From Rhizophagus irregularis (taxonomy: Eukaryota; Glomeromycota; Glomeromycetes; Glomerales; Glomeraceae), in contig NC_089434.1 of assembly GCF_026210795.1 (NCBI RefSeq), positions 5,394,001-5,458,000 of the forward strand: a DNA stretch of 64,000 bases, in the 5' to 3' direction. The notes beneath the pieces are model-generated. The model searched no databases. It had not been told where the DNA came from and was given only the letters and a program-made list of their open reading frames with translations. The translations under genes and the position numbers were made by a program. This document shows, in pieces, positions 50,671 through 62,309 of the stretch; position 1 is the stretch's first letter, and the number at the start of each line of letters is the position of its first letter.

Positions 50671-52030
50671 AAAATCACCTGTAAAACAAGTGCATCAAAA
50701 GCTAAAAAATAGAATAGGTGTATTAGCTAGTGAAAGTGATTCACCGGTAAGAGTAGGAATTATTTCATGCAACCGTGAATTTTTGAAGGCCATGAAGGTA
50801 AAATACCTTAAACATTACATTAGCATTAAATGATTAATGACATATTAATTAGGATTTATTTTAATATAGGTGGTGGTGATATGATTTAAAAATGTAAAAT
50901 TATATTGAATGAGTTAATTGAATTTCAAATTAATTGCGATTTCTGTTGCTATTAGGTGGTACACTTATAAGTACTGCGTGTTGCGAACGTAATGACAAAT
51001 AATTTTTGTGAAGATGGTTTTTTAAATGAGAATGGCTTAAAAATTAATTAACAAAAGGAGAATAGAGGATTATCAATTTCTGGTAAATTATCCAAAATTG
51101 TTTTGTGATATATGTTGATTACAAACATTAAAAAAAAAATATTTTTTTTTTATACAATTAATAGGGATTATTACAAAACCTACAAAACCGTTTAAATGAT
51201 CCATTGTCTTATCAATAGATATTACTTCTAATTCAATTTGTGTTGATGGTATATCATTCATGCTTTGTGGTAGGCATACGATTCATATGATGTATATATA
51301 AATTTATATATATAAGATATATTAATATGTGATTTACGTATAATTCTTTACAATAGATTAATCATTAATGCAAGAGAAATTATAAATTGACTAACAATAA
51401 GCTTTATAGAAAAATATGGATCGTGATCCAGCATGACTTATTTTGGCAACAGACATATAAACAGAAGTTTAAGGAACAATAAAAAACTTACCAAGCAAAA
51501 GAATGAAAGCTAAAGGATAAATAATCAAAGGAAAACAATACATCTGAAATAAAGATGGTTTATTCTATCTTATCATGTCTATGGCATAAAAAGAAGTCTT
51601 TTCGGAGGACCTAAACCCATGGGAACAACTTAAATCAGAATACTCTAAATCAGGAAAGCGAAAATATCTTAACCCTTTATCGCATATGAAGGTTCAATGG
51701 CTCAAGAACATTTTGAAGATATTGTATTATCTCAACTCTTTATAGATGAAAGTCGAGATTGTACACAACAAACTCAAGTGAACACACTGTATTTTCAATA
51801 CACCATCATACTTGATAAATATATATCATTATGATTATCAAGTTTTTAAATATGGGTGAATGATTTTACAGATTATACAGATTATACTTAATGGAATATA
51901 TTGATGGGCGAGTCCAGTAACATTAGTAGGGAAGAAGAGTGGAAATTACAGATTTTGAATTGATTATAGAGCAGTGAATAAGGTTACAATCAGAGATGCC
52001 GAAATTTTCTTAATGAATCAAGTTTTAGAT
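50671..52030 (+). pseudogene. decayed Ty3/Gypsy-type retrotransposon, reverse-transcriptase relic
   Basis: 51905-52030 reads WASPVTLVGKKSGNYRF, a TGA stop, then IDYRAVNKVTIRDA, and ends NQVLD. This matches the N-terminal part of Ty3/Gypsy reverse transcriptase, SPVVLVKKKDG..RFCVDYRALNKVT (family pattern from memory). The TGA replaces the usual Cys codon. The catalytic YxDD region is absent; sequence after about 52030 is unrelated. A protein-like segment upstream (50700-50808, KNRIGVLASESDSPVRVGII) may be the gag/protease part of the same element, but this is uncertain. Many stops and frame changes lie between, and no LTRs were identified, so it is an inactive remnant. Confidence 0.7.
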
Positions 52031-52452
52031 ATAGGCTGTGCTTGTTCATTGTAATTTGCAGTGGTAGTGGTGTTGCGTTGGTGGCGGTGGTGGCGGTGAT
52101 ATTGGTATACGGATTAATACTATAATAAAATATTCAGCTGCTTCCGGGTGGGATCTCATAATTTAAAAGACCGAACAATACAGTATATTGTAAAACTACT
52201 AACTAACATTGATGGTTGAACAAGTTTTTGAATTATTTTTCAATAATAATAAGAATTATACCATCTTGAATTTTTTTGATCAGTTGATCAAAACAAATGC
52301 GTTATCTAATAAAAAAATTTCAATGTTATATACTGTGGCTCTTTTTATGAAAATTGATTATTTTATTTTATTTTTAAACAGAATAAAAATAATTTTCACA
52401 TTTAAGTCGTCCGATCGATAAAAATAACTTTTTTATTTGTAATCAATTTTAG

Positions 52453-52658
52453 CCAAGTCGGTTGATTCGATAATTAATCAAGATCCTGTATTGAACTTTT
52501 TTAAAGAATTAATCAACTTTACAAATAAATCATTTAGACTTCCTTGCGTACCTATCAAAGAAATGTCACGAAATGACCGGATTTATGGCATTTGGTTGGA
52601 ATTAAGTGTAGCGTATATATGTGTGACGAATAAATTATCTACCATTGAAAAATTCTAA
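52453..52658 (+). CDS. possible terminal exon, unknown
   Basis: After a TCAATTTTAG acceptor the frame reads AKSVDSIINQDPVLNFFKEL, INFTNKSFRLPCVPIKEMSR, then NDRIYGIWLELSVAYIC, to TAA. The composition is protein-like. No matching upstream exon with compatible phase was found; the ATG frame at 52209-52421 does not splice into it cleanly. Family unknown. It may be a gene fragment within repeat debris. Confidence 0.35.
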
Positions 52659-53644
52659 GTCCCCAGAACACTTGGTAAAAAATGAATAGCGGAAGGGTGT
52701 GACACATCAAATCACGCCAAATTTACTAAAGCTATTCGAAGTCTCATTACATATTAGTTGCACATTGATTCTAGACTATCTAAAATCAAAGCTCCCTCAT
52801 TTCGATTCTGAATCCTTATCATCGTTCTGCGGTCCCTTCACAATTTTCTTCGTTCAGAAAATCAATTTTTTCGTATTACATTCTTCCGGAAATGTCCTGT
52901 AGGCATTTTGTTTATTAGTCATTTACTATATATTTTAATCGAATGTGATCATTTTCTTTTGGACACTCGTTCCTAATCTAGATGAATTTTAGACGAAGTA
53001 TTGCGAAATCGTTGTCAGGTTAAAAAAAGAAAATAAAGGTTTATGTGTCCAGTTTTCAACCTAGTATAAGTCGACTTTGGGCGTGGCCATGAACAGGTGT
53101 AGAAACAGAGATGAAAGTAGACATAATGAATATTTATATTTATTGGCTTGGGCGAATAAAAAAATAGTAGCAAATGTTGAAAACTGAGGAAAGAGAGTTG
53201 TATAGAAGTTACGCCCAGTTGCAAATCAGTCATACTTATTCAGTGGCTTGGGGCGTTCGAATCATTGCCAGCTGTCAATATTATAATCGAACACGTGAAT
53301 ACATGTGGTTATGACATTTTTACCATTTTTACCGCAAACTTTATTTGTCAACAAAACCTAAACGAACAGCACATTACAAAATTAGATACTTAGATATTTC
53401 TCAAGTTCTTTGTTAATTTATAAATCTCTCCAAGTTCAAAGCCTACTAAGCCATTATATAATACAGTAACGTGATGACGTGTCACAATTCAATAAGCACC
53501 GAAGAGTCTTTTTAGACGGGGGTTCTTTTGAAACCCTAAGCATCCAAAATTTTTATGTATAAATATGTCCTTGAGTCTTGAAAAGTAGTCTTGACCCACA
53601 ATTTGAAAAGTGGAAAAAAAAAATTTCGATACAAAAAAACTAAA
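52659..53644. other. upstream region of the aegerolysin-like gene
   Basis: Frames at 52699-52902 (plus) and 53015-53233 and 53536-53784 (minus) lack motifs; the last is the shadow of the gene's first exon and promoter. A TATA-like tatgtataaatatg at about 53554-53567 lies about 80 bp before the ATG. Confidence 0.45.
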
Positions 53645-54144
53645 ATGAAGCTTATTTTCTTTTTACTCCTCTTGACTTTCTTTGCCGCCGTTACTAAGTA
53701 AAATTTCTTTTTTTGTCTAAATTTTGTAAATGACGTTTCGTTGCCGTTTACTATTTTCTTAACATTGTCTGAAACCTCAACCATGTCAGTTCCGAACTAT
53801 TTGCTGCAGATAGAAGTGCTTCGGTTACAGTAATTAATAAAAGTAAAATTAAATTATGGCTCTCATCTTACGAATTAAAAAAAGGGGCATGGGAAACATA
53901 CCCACCAGTAAGCATACATCCTTGGAGTAAGGGCCAATGGAAAAGCAAATCCGATAGTATCCTGACCGGGACAGAAGGCGGAACAACTTATGAAAGTGTT
54001 CATGGCAATTTTGGTTTTTATTGGTATGTTCCCTATTATGGTGCTAATCTCTATAATTCTAGTTGTCCAGAGAAGTATGAATGTAGTTGCTCGGGGGGAG
54101 ATGGTAGTAATGCGGAAGTAACGTTTACTGTTAGAAAAATTTAG
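53645..54144 (+). CDS. secreted aegerolysin/Crystal-protein-ET79-like protein (2 exons)
   Basis: Exons are 53645-53697 and 53790-54144 with a 92-nt phase-2 intron (donor AAGTAAAA, acceptor CCATGTCAG), giving 135 residues. Exon 1 encodes a signal peptide, MKLIFFLLLLTFFAAVT, so the protein should be secreted. The mature part is a single beta-rich domain with the ET79/aegerolysin signatures: a Trp-rich strand (KIKLWLSSYEL..GAWETYPP), the TGTEGG turn, FGFYWYVPYYGANLY, and a C-terminal GGDGSNAEVTF strand. Three Cys (about 112-120) may form a disulphide. Family members bind lipid membranes, and some act with MACPF partners as pore formers; this gene alone does not show such activity, and no partner is in the window. 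Length is typical (about 130-150). The frame is intact. A TATA-like box lies about 80 bp upstream and AATAAA is at 54209-54214. The fold assignment is by motif recall; lipid binding is inference. Confidence 0.75.
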
Positions 54145-54293
54145 AAATCAATATATGTTTTCTTTTTCTTTGGATACAGAATATGTTCTAGTTATATATC
54201 TTATATTCAATAAAGCTGTATTTTACCCGAATAGGGAATTAAATTTTGTAAATGTTTGACGTCTGTTTTATTACTTTATTTATGAATTCGGAC

Positions 54294-54955
54294 TCAACTT
54301 TACGTCAGCAGTCAGCACTCAGTATGTGTAACAATGATCGACTTTATTTAAAATAAAGCCATATAAATATGTATTTCTCATTCCTTTAATATTAATAAAT
54401 GTTTTATATATGTATTCTCCAAAAGTCTGAAAAGAAAAATATATTTTGACAAATCACACTGCTTTTAGTGCTTTACCAACAATAATATCAGTGAATTGCC
54501 ATTAGTGACAGTAAAAACTTTGATTATTATATAATTTTTAAAAAAAAGTTCAACTAAGGAAAGCTTACAAAGTTTATATTAATATTATTACTTAATTTTA
54601 AATGAAATTTTGGCACAAATTTTTTTATAAAATCTGTTGTTTAAAAAAATTATTATTAAATGCATTTAAAAAGTTGATCAATTAAATTGATACTCCTTAA
54701 AGTCATACCATTTTTTATATAAAAAAAAATATTTTGAATGGATACATCTTTTCATCTCAAATATCCTCTCATTATTAATATTGTGTAATTGATAAAGATA
54801 AACTAGTATATTGGTGGATTTGAATAATTTGTTTTAATATTTTATAATTTTAATATTAATAAAAATAATCAAATAATATATTATAGTATACTAGTATATT
54901 GTAAGTACAGTAATAAACAGAAAATAATAAAATAATTAATATATATATTAAAGCT
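54294..54955 (+). repeat. roughly 0.7-kb dispersed repeat, copy 1
   Basis: It begins tcaactttacgtcagcagtc and ends near attaaagctgcag. It is collinear with 59693-60406 in the same orientation, with shared words such as aacaatgatcgactttattt, tgacaaatcac, ttttagtgctttacca, aaggaaagcttacaaagttt and aaaagttgatcaattaaatt. Identity by eye is roughly 85%, with several indels of 5-40 bp. It has no coding frame. It starts about 80 bp beyond the aegerolysin-like gene's AATAAA. Confidence 0.85.
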
Positions 54956-57457
54956 GCAGAAACCTTTCAATTAAGCCATTAACTAGCATATAAAGGTTAA
55001 ATCCACTTATATTTTGTCTTGGATAAAAAGAAAAATGAATATTATACTAGCTATTCTTTTTTTTACTTATACATTATATCATCATACAATTGATTAATAT
55101 GAGAAACAAAAATTTTTTCTTATTACTTAAATGATAATCAGAATTTGGTTTATGAAGTTGAATTACTAATTTAACTATATAGACATATAATTTTATAAAT
55201 ATAACAGGCTTTTATTTTATTATAATATTGATTACTTTACTAATCATTTGTATATTTAATAAAATAAATAAAATAAAAAAAAAAGTGACATCTATTACTT
55301 TATAAAAAGTATTCAGATTTTATAATTTTATTTAGTAAAATATAGTAAATTATTAATTTTTAAATTATACAAAAAGTTTATGAATTTTCAGTAAATCTAC
55401 CTGAAATTTTTTTTATTATTGAAGTTGATCAATTGTAGTTTTAAATATTTTTATTGTAAAATATAAGTAACAATTTTTTTATATGTTTCTTGCACTTTTA
55501 TATATAAATTATTCTGTCTATTACTTTATAGATTTTACTGAAAATTCACAGATTTTTATGCAACTTGAAAATCACCAATTTTACTATATTTTACTAAGTA
55601 AAATTTATAAAATCCAAATACTTTTTGTAAGGTAGCATATAATAATTAAAACTAAATTAAAAATTTCAAATTAGATCTTGTAATTTTGCATATTTTTAAT
55701 TAGATAATAATTTATCATAGTGATATGCATTTTTACTGGCTAAATTTTAAAATATTACATAAAACTTAAAAACATGATATTGCTTTCTTTTAAATTAAAT
55801 AATGTTACAAAGAATTTAATAGCGCAAATGGCATATATATTTAAATATTTCAGACTCTTCTTAAACAATTTACAGAATAATTTGAATATTGGAAAGGTAA
55901 TTCAGAAGTTACAAGTATATTAAAATTCCTTATTATAAAATAATAATATATTTATTTTATGTTTATTTTTATTTATTTAGTATTATTTCACTTAATACAA
56001 CTGATTTTTTTTTGTTTTTTTAAAAGTTTTTTTTTATAACAATTAACATAAATAAAAAAAAAAGCCAAATGTGCTGACCAATATTTTCTATAGAATTATA
56101 GAATAAAAGGTAAGTTTCTCAGTACTATATAAAATCCAAAGATTTTTCTTCCTTTTATAATGAACTAATATATATATATTATATTTCCATTTTACTTTAA
56201 GATGTTTTAAGTTTCATTAGTTTTATTACATTGAAAACTTTATTAAATAGAATTTTTCAAGATAAAATAGAAGAACTTTGAAGTGCTTGTTGGTAAGAAG
56301 TAGTATAATTTAATTTTAATTAGAATTTATAATTATTATAATATTGTTAATTTCTCAGTATATATGCATGCTAAATGCTAATCAAATAATTTTACATTCA
56401 TTTAAAAGTTAATAATACACTTTAATTATTAGGATCAAAAATCATGCAAATTGAATTATTAGATGTAGAAAATTAGCAATCAAGATTAAGAATTGATCTT
56501 AAATTAAATGAATGTATTTGAAACGTATTTATTCATCATCCAGTAAACCAATTAATGCAATTTTTAATTCATCAGATAGACCTCATTCTCCTCTTTCAAA
56601 CAAATGTAGAATCATCTGTCTAGCTTATATGTATATTGAGTTATTTACAATTTTATTTCAAGAATTGTATTTGATTTTAATTTTAGTACATTTGGTGGTT
56701 CATCAATTTGCCTCCGATTTTGATGAAATTTTAAATACAGGTATATCAATTTAACATTTATTAATTTGGATAATTTGATATATAGTCATTATGTACAAGT
56801 TACGTTAATTAAAATGTCATTACATATGAAAGTTATTACCGGTAGTAATAATTCAATTTTAATAAAAACTGATATATCTGATATACAATTATAGGATGAA
56901 TTTTATTGGCAAAATTTGAGAATGTATTGATAGGTAATTTTTCAAAAAATCAAAACAACGGTATTTTATATCGTGTGATAAAATCATGTGCCCTCTGTTG
57001 CATGTGATTTCCGCAGTATAATTACTAGTGTCATCATTTTAACCTAATAACAATATAATGCAGTGATTTGTTGTACGTACTGATGAAAACGAGACTTACA
57101 TATTGTTCTTGATGTTATGAAACATATCCTTTAATAGATACGTTAACCTTCAGTGCAACTGAGCGAAGCTCAATCTCGGTAGTTATTTTATTTTTCATAT
57201 GTAATGTACTACGTGAGACAAATGAAATAAGACAACTGTGACCTCGGGTCACGGTCTCGTTGTTAGACACTTTTCAATGTATATTGTGCCATATGGTAGA
57301 ACAAAAAATATAAACGTGACACTTTTTCTCTTTGCACAAATTCAAAGGTCATCAATGTCAAGTTCTTTAACACCATCATCACATTCTTCGTCTTCTATAG
57401 ATAAATCTAAATTTCAAAACATGATTTTCGTTAAATCTTTACGGGAATATAGAATAT
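54956..57457. other. AT-rich repeat-bearing region
   Basis: It contains the MITE at 55297-55634. Protein-like crumbs at 56520-56700 (SSSSKPINAIFNSSDRP) lie in the frame 56512-56754, and the frame at 57238-57480 overlaps the 3' end of the kinase relic. None is supported as a gene. Confidence 0.45.
55297..55634. mobile_element. about 340-bp MITE with 60-bp imperfect inverted ends
   Basis: The left arm (tataaaaagtattcagattt tataattttatttagtaaaa) is mirrored by the right arm, which inverted reads taccttacaaaaagtatttg gattttataaattttactta. The arms pair over about 60 bp with scattered mismatches, and the interior repeats taaatctacctg / cacagatttt words. No ORF. The target duplication was not resolved. 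Confidence 0.65.
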
Positions 57458-59685
57458 TCATGTCAAAAAATACGTACTAGATGTTCCATTGAGTAAAGAA
57501 TCGATATCAGCAGTCAACTCGATAACAGAATCGATAGGAATAGATTCGAGCTTGCTAAATACTTCTTTCGTTGCTGTGGATCTTGTTGCCAACATTCCCG
57601 ATAGAGACTTACATATTTAATTGGAGTTCCATATATTGGCATCTCACGTTTGTTATTAGTGATAAGTGAGATCACTTGTTCGGGTGATTGGAAATTAAAT
57701 GGTGGCTGTCCACTACTGATTTCCCACATAAGAACACCCAAACTGTATACATCAGATTTTTCATCAAGACAATATTCGTTTGAAATAAACAACTGGGGTT
57801 CCATGTAAGCAGGTATTCCACCAACAAATGATCGTGTATTATGATCAATCATCTCAGATAGTCCGAAATCTGAAATTTTTATTTTGTGTTGATGAACTAA
57901 TATGTTATTAGAATGCTGAAAATATTACACATTAGTATTCAGCATAATAAAATCCGTTCTAGTTGATAATATCTCCCAACAAAAAAAAATCCAAATCTCA
58001 AACTTACAAGATCCCGGTGGATAATTTTTTTGTCGTGAATCCAGAGGATGCCTTTGGTGATTTCTTGTGCGAAACGAAGCTTAACAAACCATGTTAAGTC
58101 TTTGTTGTATTCAAGATACTCTCGCAAGCTCCCCCATCAGCATATTGTAATACCATTGCAAATTGTTGATTGTTAAGGTCTATTTTATCAATTCGGTAAA
58201 TACGATGAAATAATATGGTAAAAAAAAAAGATTCGGAATATAGTAGCTTACCTTGCGCCATACCATAAAATGGGATAATATTGTCATGGTCAGATACCAT
58301 CTGATGGATTCGCATCTATTGCTCATGAGTGTTAGTAAATTGTTGTTTGCACATAATTACGGAACTTTGTACACACCTCTTTATTAAAATTTCTGACCTC
58401 TTCAATAAATTTTCTGATGTTCGAATTTGACTTGACATATTTGAGTATGACTTTTTCTCTTCGTTCATCCCACTCTGCACTATAAATTAATCCAAACCCG
58501 CCTTCTCTAATTAGTTCTCTTTTAATGAACTTATCGTGATCAAACTTATCTATCATAGAATCTTTACAAAGAAGAGAAGTAATGTGTCGTTTAATAACAA
58601 ATTCTACAGATGGAAGTGTACAGACATTGTCTCCAGACTTAGGATCCTTAAATACTATATCTGCATTTATTATTATTTCCGAAGAATTTCTGCGATCAAG
58701 AGAAGTGGATTGTATAGTTGTAGAATCTTCAGAGGAGACAGAACAAAGATCCCGTATCTTATTCACAATAACTTGCACAGCTGAACTGCGCTGAACATGT
58801 ACTGGAAGTAATAGCGCAGATGCTAAACGTCCTTGCACCTGGATGGGAAACACAAGTTCAATTTTTTTTCGAAAAAGATCTGAGCAAGCATCGAGTGTTT
58901 CTTTCTTTCCTACAGTTCTGCAGTACACTTTATCCTAGAAAGAAATAAATTAAAATGCAGTACAACAGTACAACAGGTTAATAAGTGACAATATATAACT
59001 GACGTACCATGTAAGTGACTATGGCCCTTATCATTTGTATACTATCAAAGTAGTCTTGCCATACGTTATCAATAATTTTATGAACATCAAAAGAAGAAAT
59101 GTCCCCTGCATAAAGCGTGGAAATTATCTGCTTCTGTACTTCGTCCAATTGTTCTTCGCTCAATCCTATGACCCAGCTGTATAGTTTATCACAACTTCCC
59201 CAATCCTTTTTTTATTACAATATTATAAACAATACAGTACAATTCCTCGAAGGAACATCCATAAATGATACTCTTATCTCTCCTTAAAAACCCTTTGAAA
59301 GTGGTCACAATTAATGAGAAATCTAGAAGAAGGACATAACAATACAGTTATTATTTAGAAAGACATGGAATAAACTCATGAAATAATTATACATTACCTT
59401 CATTCTCATTCCTTTCGGGAATTGCAGATCTTTGAAATCTTCGAGAAGACATGTTACATAACAAAAATCAGCCGTTTTTTCCTTTGGTATTGCGTACGCA
59501 GAATACATACAAGAAAATGATTTATAAGGTATAGAGCATTGCGTTCCAAGGAAATAAAGTAATCAAAGTCGACCCCCTTTATAGCCATTATAAGCACGGC
59601 CAATAAACCCCTATGAATTTGGTATTGGAACAATGAAAAACAAAATTGCAATGATTCTTCTGGTGCAGAATCCAGAATTTACAGT
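57458..59685 (-). pseudogene. TKL-type protein kinase pseudogene, 5'-truncated and frameshifted
   Basis: Minus-strand exons: about 59681-59398, 59205-59008, 58934-58377, 58315-58252, 58179-58008 and 57915 to about 57458. A non-kinase N-terminal part of some 300 residues precedes a TKL-like kinase domain. Visible motifs are a glycine loop REGGFGLIYSAEW, the VILK lysine, the alpha-C Glu (FIEEV), IIHRDLHSNNIL, ISDFGLSE, GGIPAYMEPQ, SDVYSLGVLMWEISSGQPPF and YRECWQQDPQQR. This is the kinase style expanded in Rhizophagus. Catalytic residues are all present, but the frame breaks three times: near 59550-59565, near 58130-58135 (between ADGG and SLREYLEY, one base short), and near 57568-57574 (after QQR, where KEVFSKLESIPIDSVIEL continues in another frame). 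No start codon exists: a TAA precedes ILDSAPEESLQF, and a repeat copy starts a few bases further upstream. It is most likely a dead copy; sequencing error could explain single shifts but not the missing 5' end. Confidence 0.85.
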
Positions 59686-59692
59686 ATGTATT

Positions 59693-60406
59693 CAACTTTA
59701 CGTCAGCACTCAGTATGTGTAACAATGATCGACTTTATTTTAAAGGAGCGTTAAATCCGTTATGAATAATTAAGCCACATATAAATATATATAAACTTGT
59801 ATTTCTCATTCCTTTAATATTAATAAATGTTTTATATATGTATCCTTCAAAAATCTGAAAAGAAAAATATACTTTGACAAATCACGCTCTTTTAGTGCTT
59901 TACCAGCAATAATATCGATGAATTGCCCTTAGTTTATAAAATTTTTAATTGTAGCAGTACAACTTTGATTATTATTAAATTTTTAGAAAAAAGTTCAACT
60001 AAGGAAAGCTTACAAAGTTTATATTATTACTTAAGTTTTAAATGAAAAAGGAACTTTTGACAAATTTTTTTTATAAAATCTGTTGTTTAAAAAAATTATG
60101 TGAAAAATATTATTAAAATACATTTAAAAGTTGATCAATTAAATTGATACTACTTGAAGTTATACCATTTTTTTATATCTATAAAATAAAAAAAAAATAT
60201 TCCCATATAAACGAATAGATACATCTTTTCGTCTCAAATATCTTCTCACTATTAATATCGTGTGATTGATAAAGAAAAACTAGTATATTAGTGGATTTGA
60301 AATAATTTGTCTTAATACTTTATAAATTTTAATATTAATAAAAATAATCAAATAATAATATTGTTAAGCACAGTAAATAAAATGATTGATATATATCATA
60401 AAGCTC
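59693..60406 (+). repeat. roughly 0.7-kb dispersed repeat, copy 2
   Basis: Second copy of the repeat at 54294-54955, same orientation. It starts at ttcaactttacgtcagcact, within about 10 bp of the last kinase-like codon, so it probably marks the breakpoint that removed the kinase 5' end. It carries an extra about 40 bp (aggagcgttaaatccgttat) near 59745 that copy 1 lacks. No coding frame. Confidence 0.85.
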
Positions 60407-60439
60407 AAAAATGTCACGAGATTACATAAGAAAATTACG

Positions 60440-60810
60440 TAGGGTAGTCCGTAGTCGCATTCAACCGATAAGTATTAGAGAATCAAAAGGAATAACAGCA
60501 GGGATAAACATCGTAGTATGGATAATTATTATCATTATTCGATGGGGTAGCTGCAGACTTGCAGCGATCGAATAATGATAAAATTAGTCTGCAGCTACCC
60601 CATCGAATAATGATAATTAAAGGATCCCGGCTCATATATAATAATAGAATATACGAAAAGAAGGACGTGTTGCAGGGGATAAACAAATGTATTTTCGCAG
60701 TCAATGTCATATATAGTATGGATAATTATTATCATTATTCGATGGGGTAGTTGCAGTGATCGAATAATGATAATTTAAAATTTGAGTCGGATCATCCCGG
60801 CTCATATAGA
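60440..60810. repeat. nested palindromes and direct repeats around 'cattattcgatggggtag'
   Basis: The word attatcattattcgatgggg (60530) is followed after a short loop by its inverse at 60580-60618, forming a hairpin of roughly 30 bp. A second copy at 60724 is followed by atcgaataatgataat and so forms another, shorter hairpin. 'ggataaaca', 'agtatggataattattatca' and 'atcccggctcatata' are each present twice as direct repeats, so a segment of about 190 bp has been duplicated with internal inversion. The small ORFs on both strands are palindrome artefacts. Confidence 0.7.
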
Positions 60811-60811
60811 A

Positions 60812-61016
60812 TACAGTCGACCCCCTATATAGTCACCCCCCATATAATCACAACATATAAAATTCCCCTTTATAAGCACACCATATTTTGGCCCAATGTA
60901 CTAATAAATATGATATTAGAAAAACCTCCTCTATAATCACAACATATGACTTTTTTTATAATCACACCCTTTTTTTTCGGTCCCAAGGGGTGTGACTATA
61001 AAGGGGGCTGACTGTA
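60812..61016. mobile_element. pogo/Tc1-like MITE
   Basis: The left end TACAGTCGACCCCCTATATA and the inverted right end TACAGTCAGCCCCCTTTATA match at 17 of 20 positions. TA is present at both edges. The interior repeats 'tataatcacaacatat' words. 205 bp, no ORF. It shares the ACAGTC start with the elements at 13623, 33159 and 62132. Confidence 0.8.
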
Positions 61017-62131
61017 GTACGAAAAATTTTATTTAGAAAAAGGGAAAATTTTGATAATGTAAGGTCGCTTCATTTTTATAATGAATAAATAATTTAATTT
61101 TGTGTGCGAGATATGGTTTTTGTTTTCTTTTTTTTTGTTTTTTATTTTATTTTATTTTTTTTTGCGTCTTTCTTCCGTTCTATTTATAATGTGGAAAATC
61201 TACTATAATTACCTGTATACCATATTTAGTTTTTTTTTAATTTCGAATTTAAGGAAATAAACTTGAGAATAAAAACAATAATCCGAATGCACATAACAAG
61301 ATATTTCTGTAACTACCACAAAATTTAAAAACTTCTCAATTTATTCTCTTTAAAGCGAATTTGTCTCGGTATGGCAACAATTGACCTAATGTTTACTCTA
61401 ACATTTGATATTTATTTGTAAAAAAAAAAGGATAACAATTATTTCTTTCAATTAAATATTGTTTTCATAAAAAGTAAATCAGTTAATTTATTACACGAAT
61501 TAAACACTATTTTAATTGGTGCTGGAGTCGTAAACGGCGATCATGTTTGAAATTTTATTCTGTAAATAGGAATAATAATTAGGATAGGCTTATAGATTAA
61601 ATTAGTAAACACGTACCGACATTATTAACTGATCGCGAATCGTATTATTCAAATTATCCAACTCGTAAATAAAATAATAAAAAGTTTATGTAAGATCAAT
61701 TATAGAAATCCAAAAAAAAATATTCAATCAAGTCATTATCTTAACGACCATCAAAAACTATAATTAAACCCTTTCCCAATGTTTCAAAGAATACAATACA
61801 TTTATCCCTTCTTTCAATTTGAGCATCAAAAAGATTTGATCGATCTTTGTGCGATATACAGTGCATAATAATGTTTCGGGAATTTGTTTATCCGTTCCTA
61901 TTATGGAATATCATTGACAAGATAACATCATTTGTATTATTAAAGAAAACAATGAGCAAAAAAATATAAGGAAATTAATTAATCCCTTAAAATAGTAAAC
62001 TGTTGATATATACAATAGGGTCTTTCTTTCGAAGCTAAATCTCGTTTGTTCAAATCGTGTAAAACATTGAAAATTTTTACTTTAATTGTTTATATTTAGT
62101 TTATAAAAGTATAAAATCTTATATAAACAAG
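61017..62131. other. intergenic region
   Basis: Poly-T/A and AT-rich sequence without open frames of note. No feature could be supported. Confidence 0.5.
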
Positions 62132-62309
62132 TACAGTCAAAGTTCTCTATAGCGAATTTTTATATAGCAAATAATTTGCTATAATGAAGAAAAGTTCAGG
62201 TACAGATCTTAGTATTTATAATAAAATGGCTTTTAGTATAGCGAATTTCTTACTATAACAAATTTTAATCTCTGGCCCGTGGGATTCGTTATAGAGAACT
62301 TTGACTGTA
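62132..62309. mobile_element. pogo/Tc1-like MITE with near-perfect ends
   Basis: The left end TACAGTCAAAGTTCTCTATA plus GCGAAT and the inverted right end TACAGTCAAAGTTCTCTATA plus ACGAAT differ at one of 26 positions. 178 bp, TA at both borders, no ORF. The interior carries 'atagcgaatttcttactataac' words, so it probably folds on itself. The near-identical ends make it the youngest of its group here. Confidence 0.85.

Noticed and set aside
57070-57125. Hammerhead-like CTGATGA...GAAAC core
   Set aside because: The segment between the two boxes does not pair to form stem II, and no cleavage-site stem was seen.
57238-57480. 80-codon plus-strand frame with a Ser-rich patch
   Set aside because: Overlaps the antisense 3' end of the kinase pseudogene; no motif and no ATG.
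54294-60406. LTR retrotransposon with two LTRs
   Set aside because: The direct repeats lack visible TG..CA ends, the interior has no gag/pol and contains an antisense intron-bearing kinase; kept as a dispersed repeat only.
60483-60750. Opposed 75- and 63-codon frames
   Set aside because: Generated by the palindromic repeat block.
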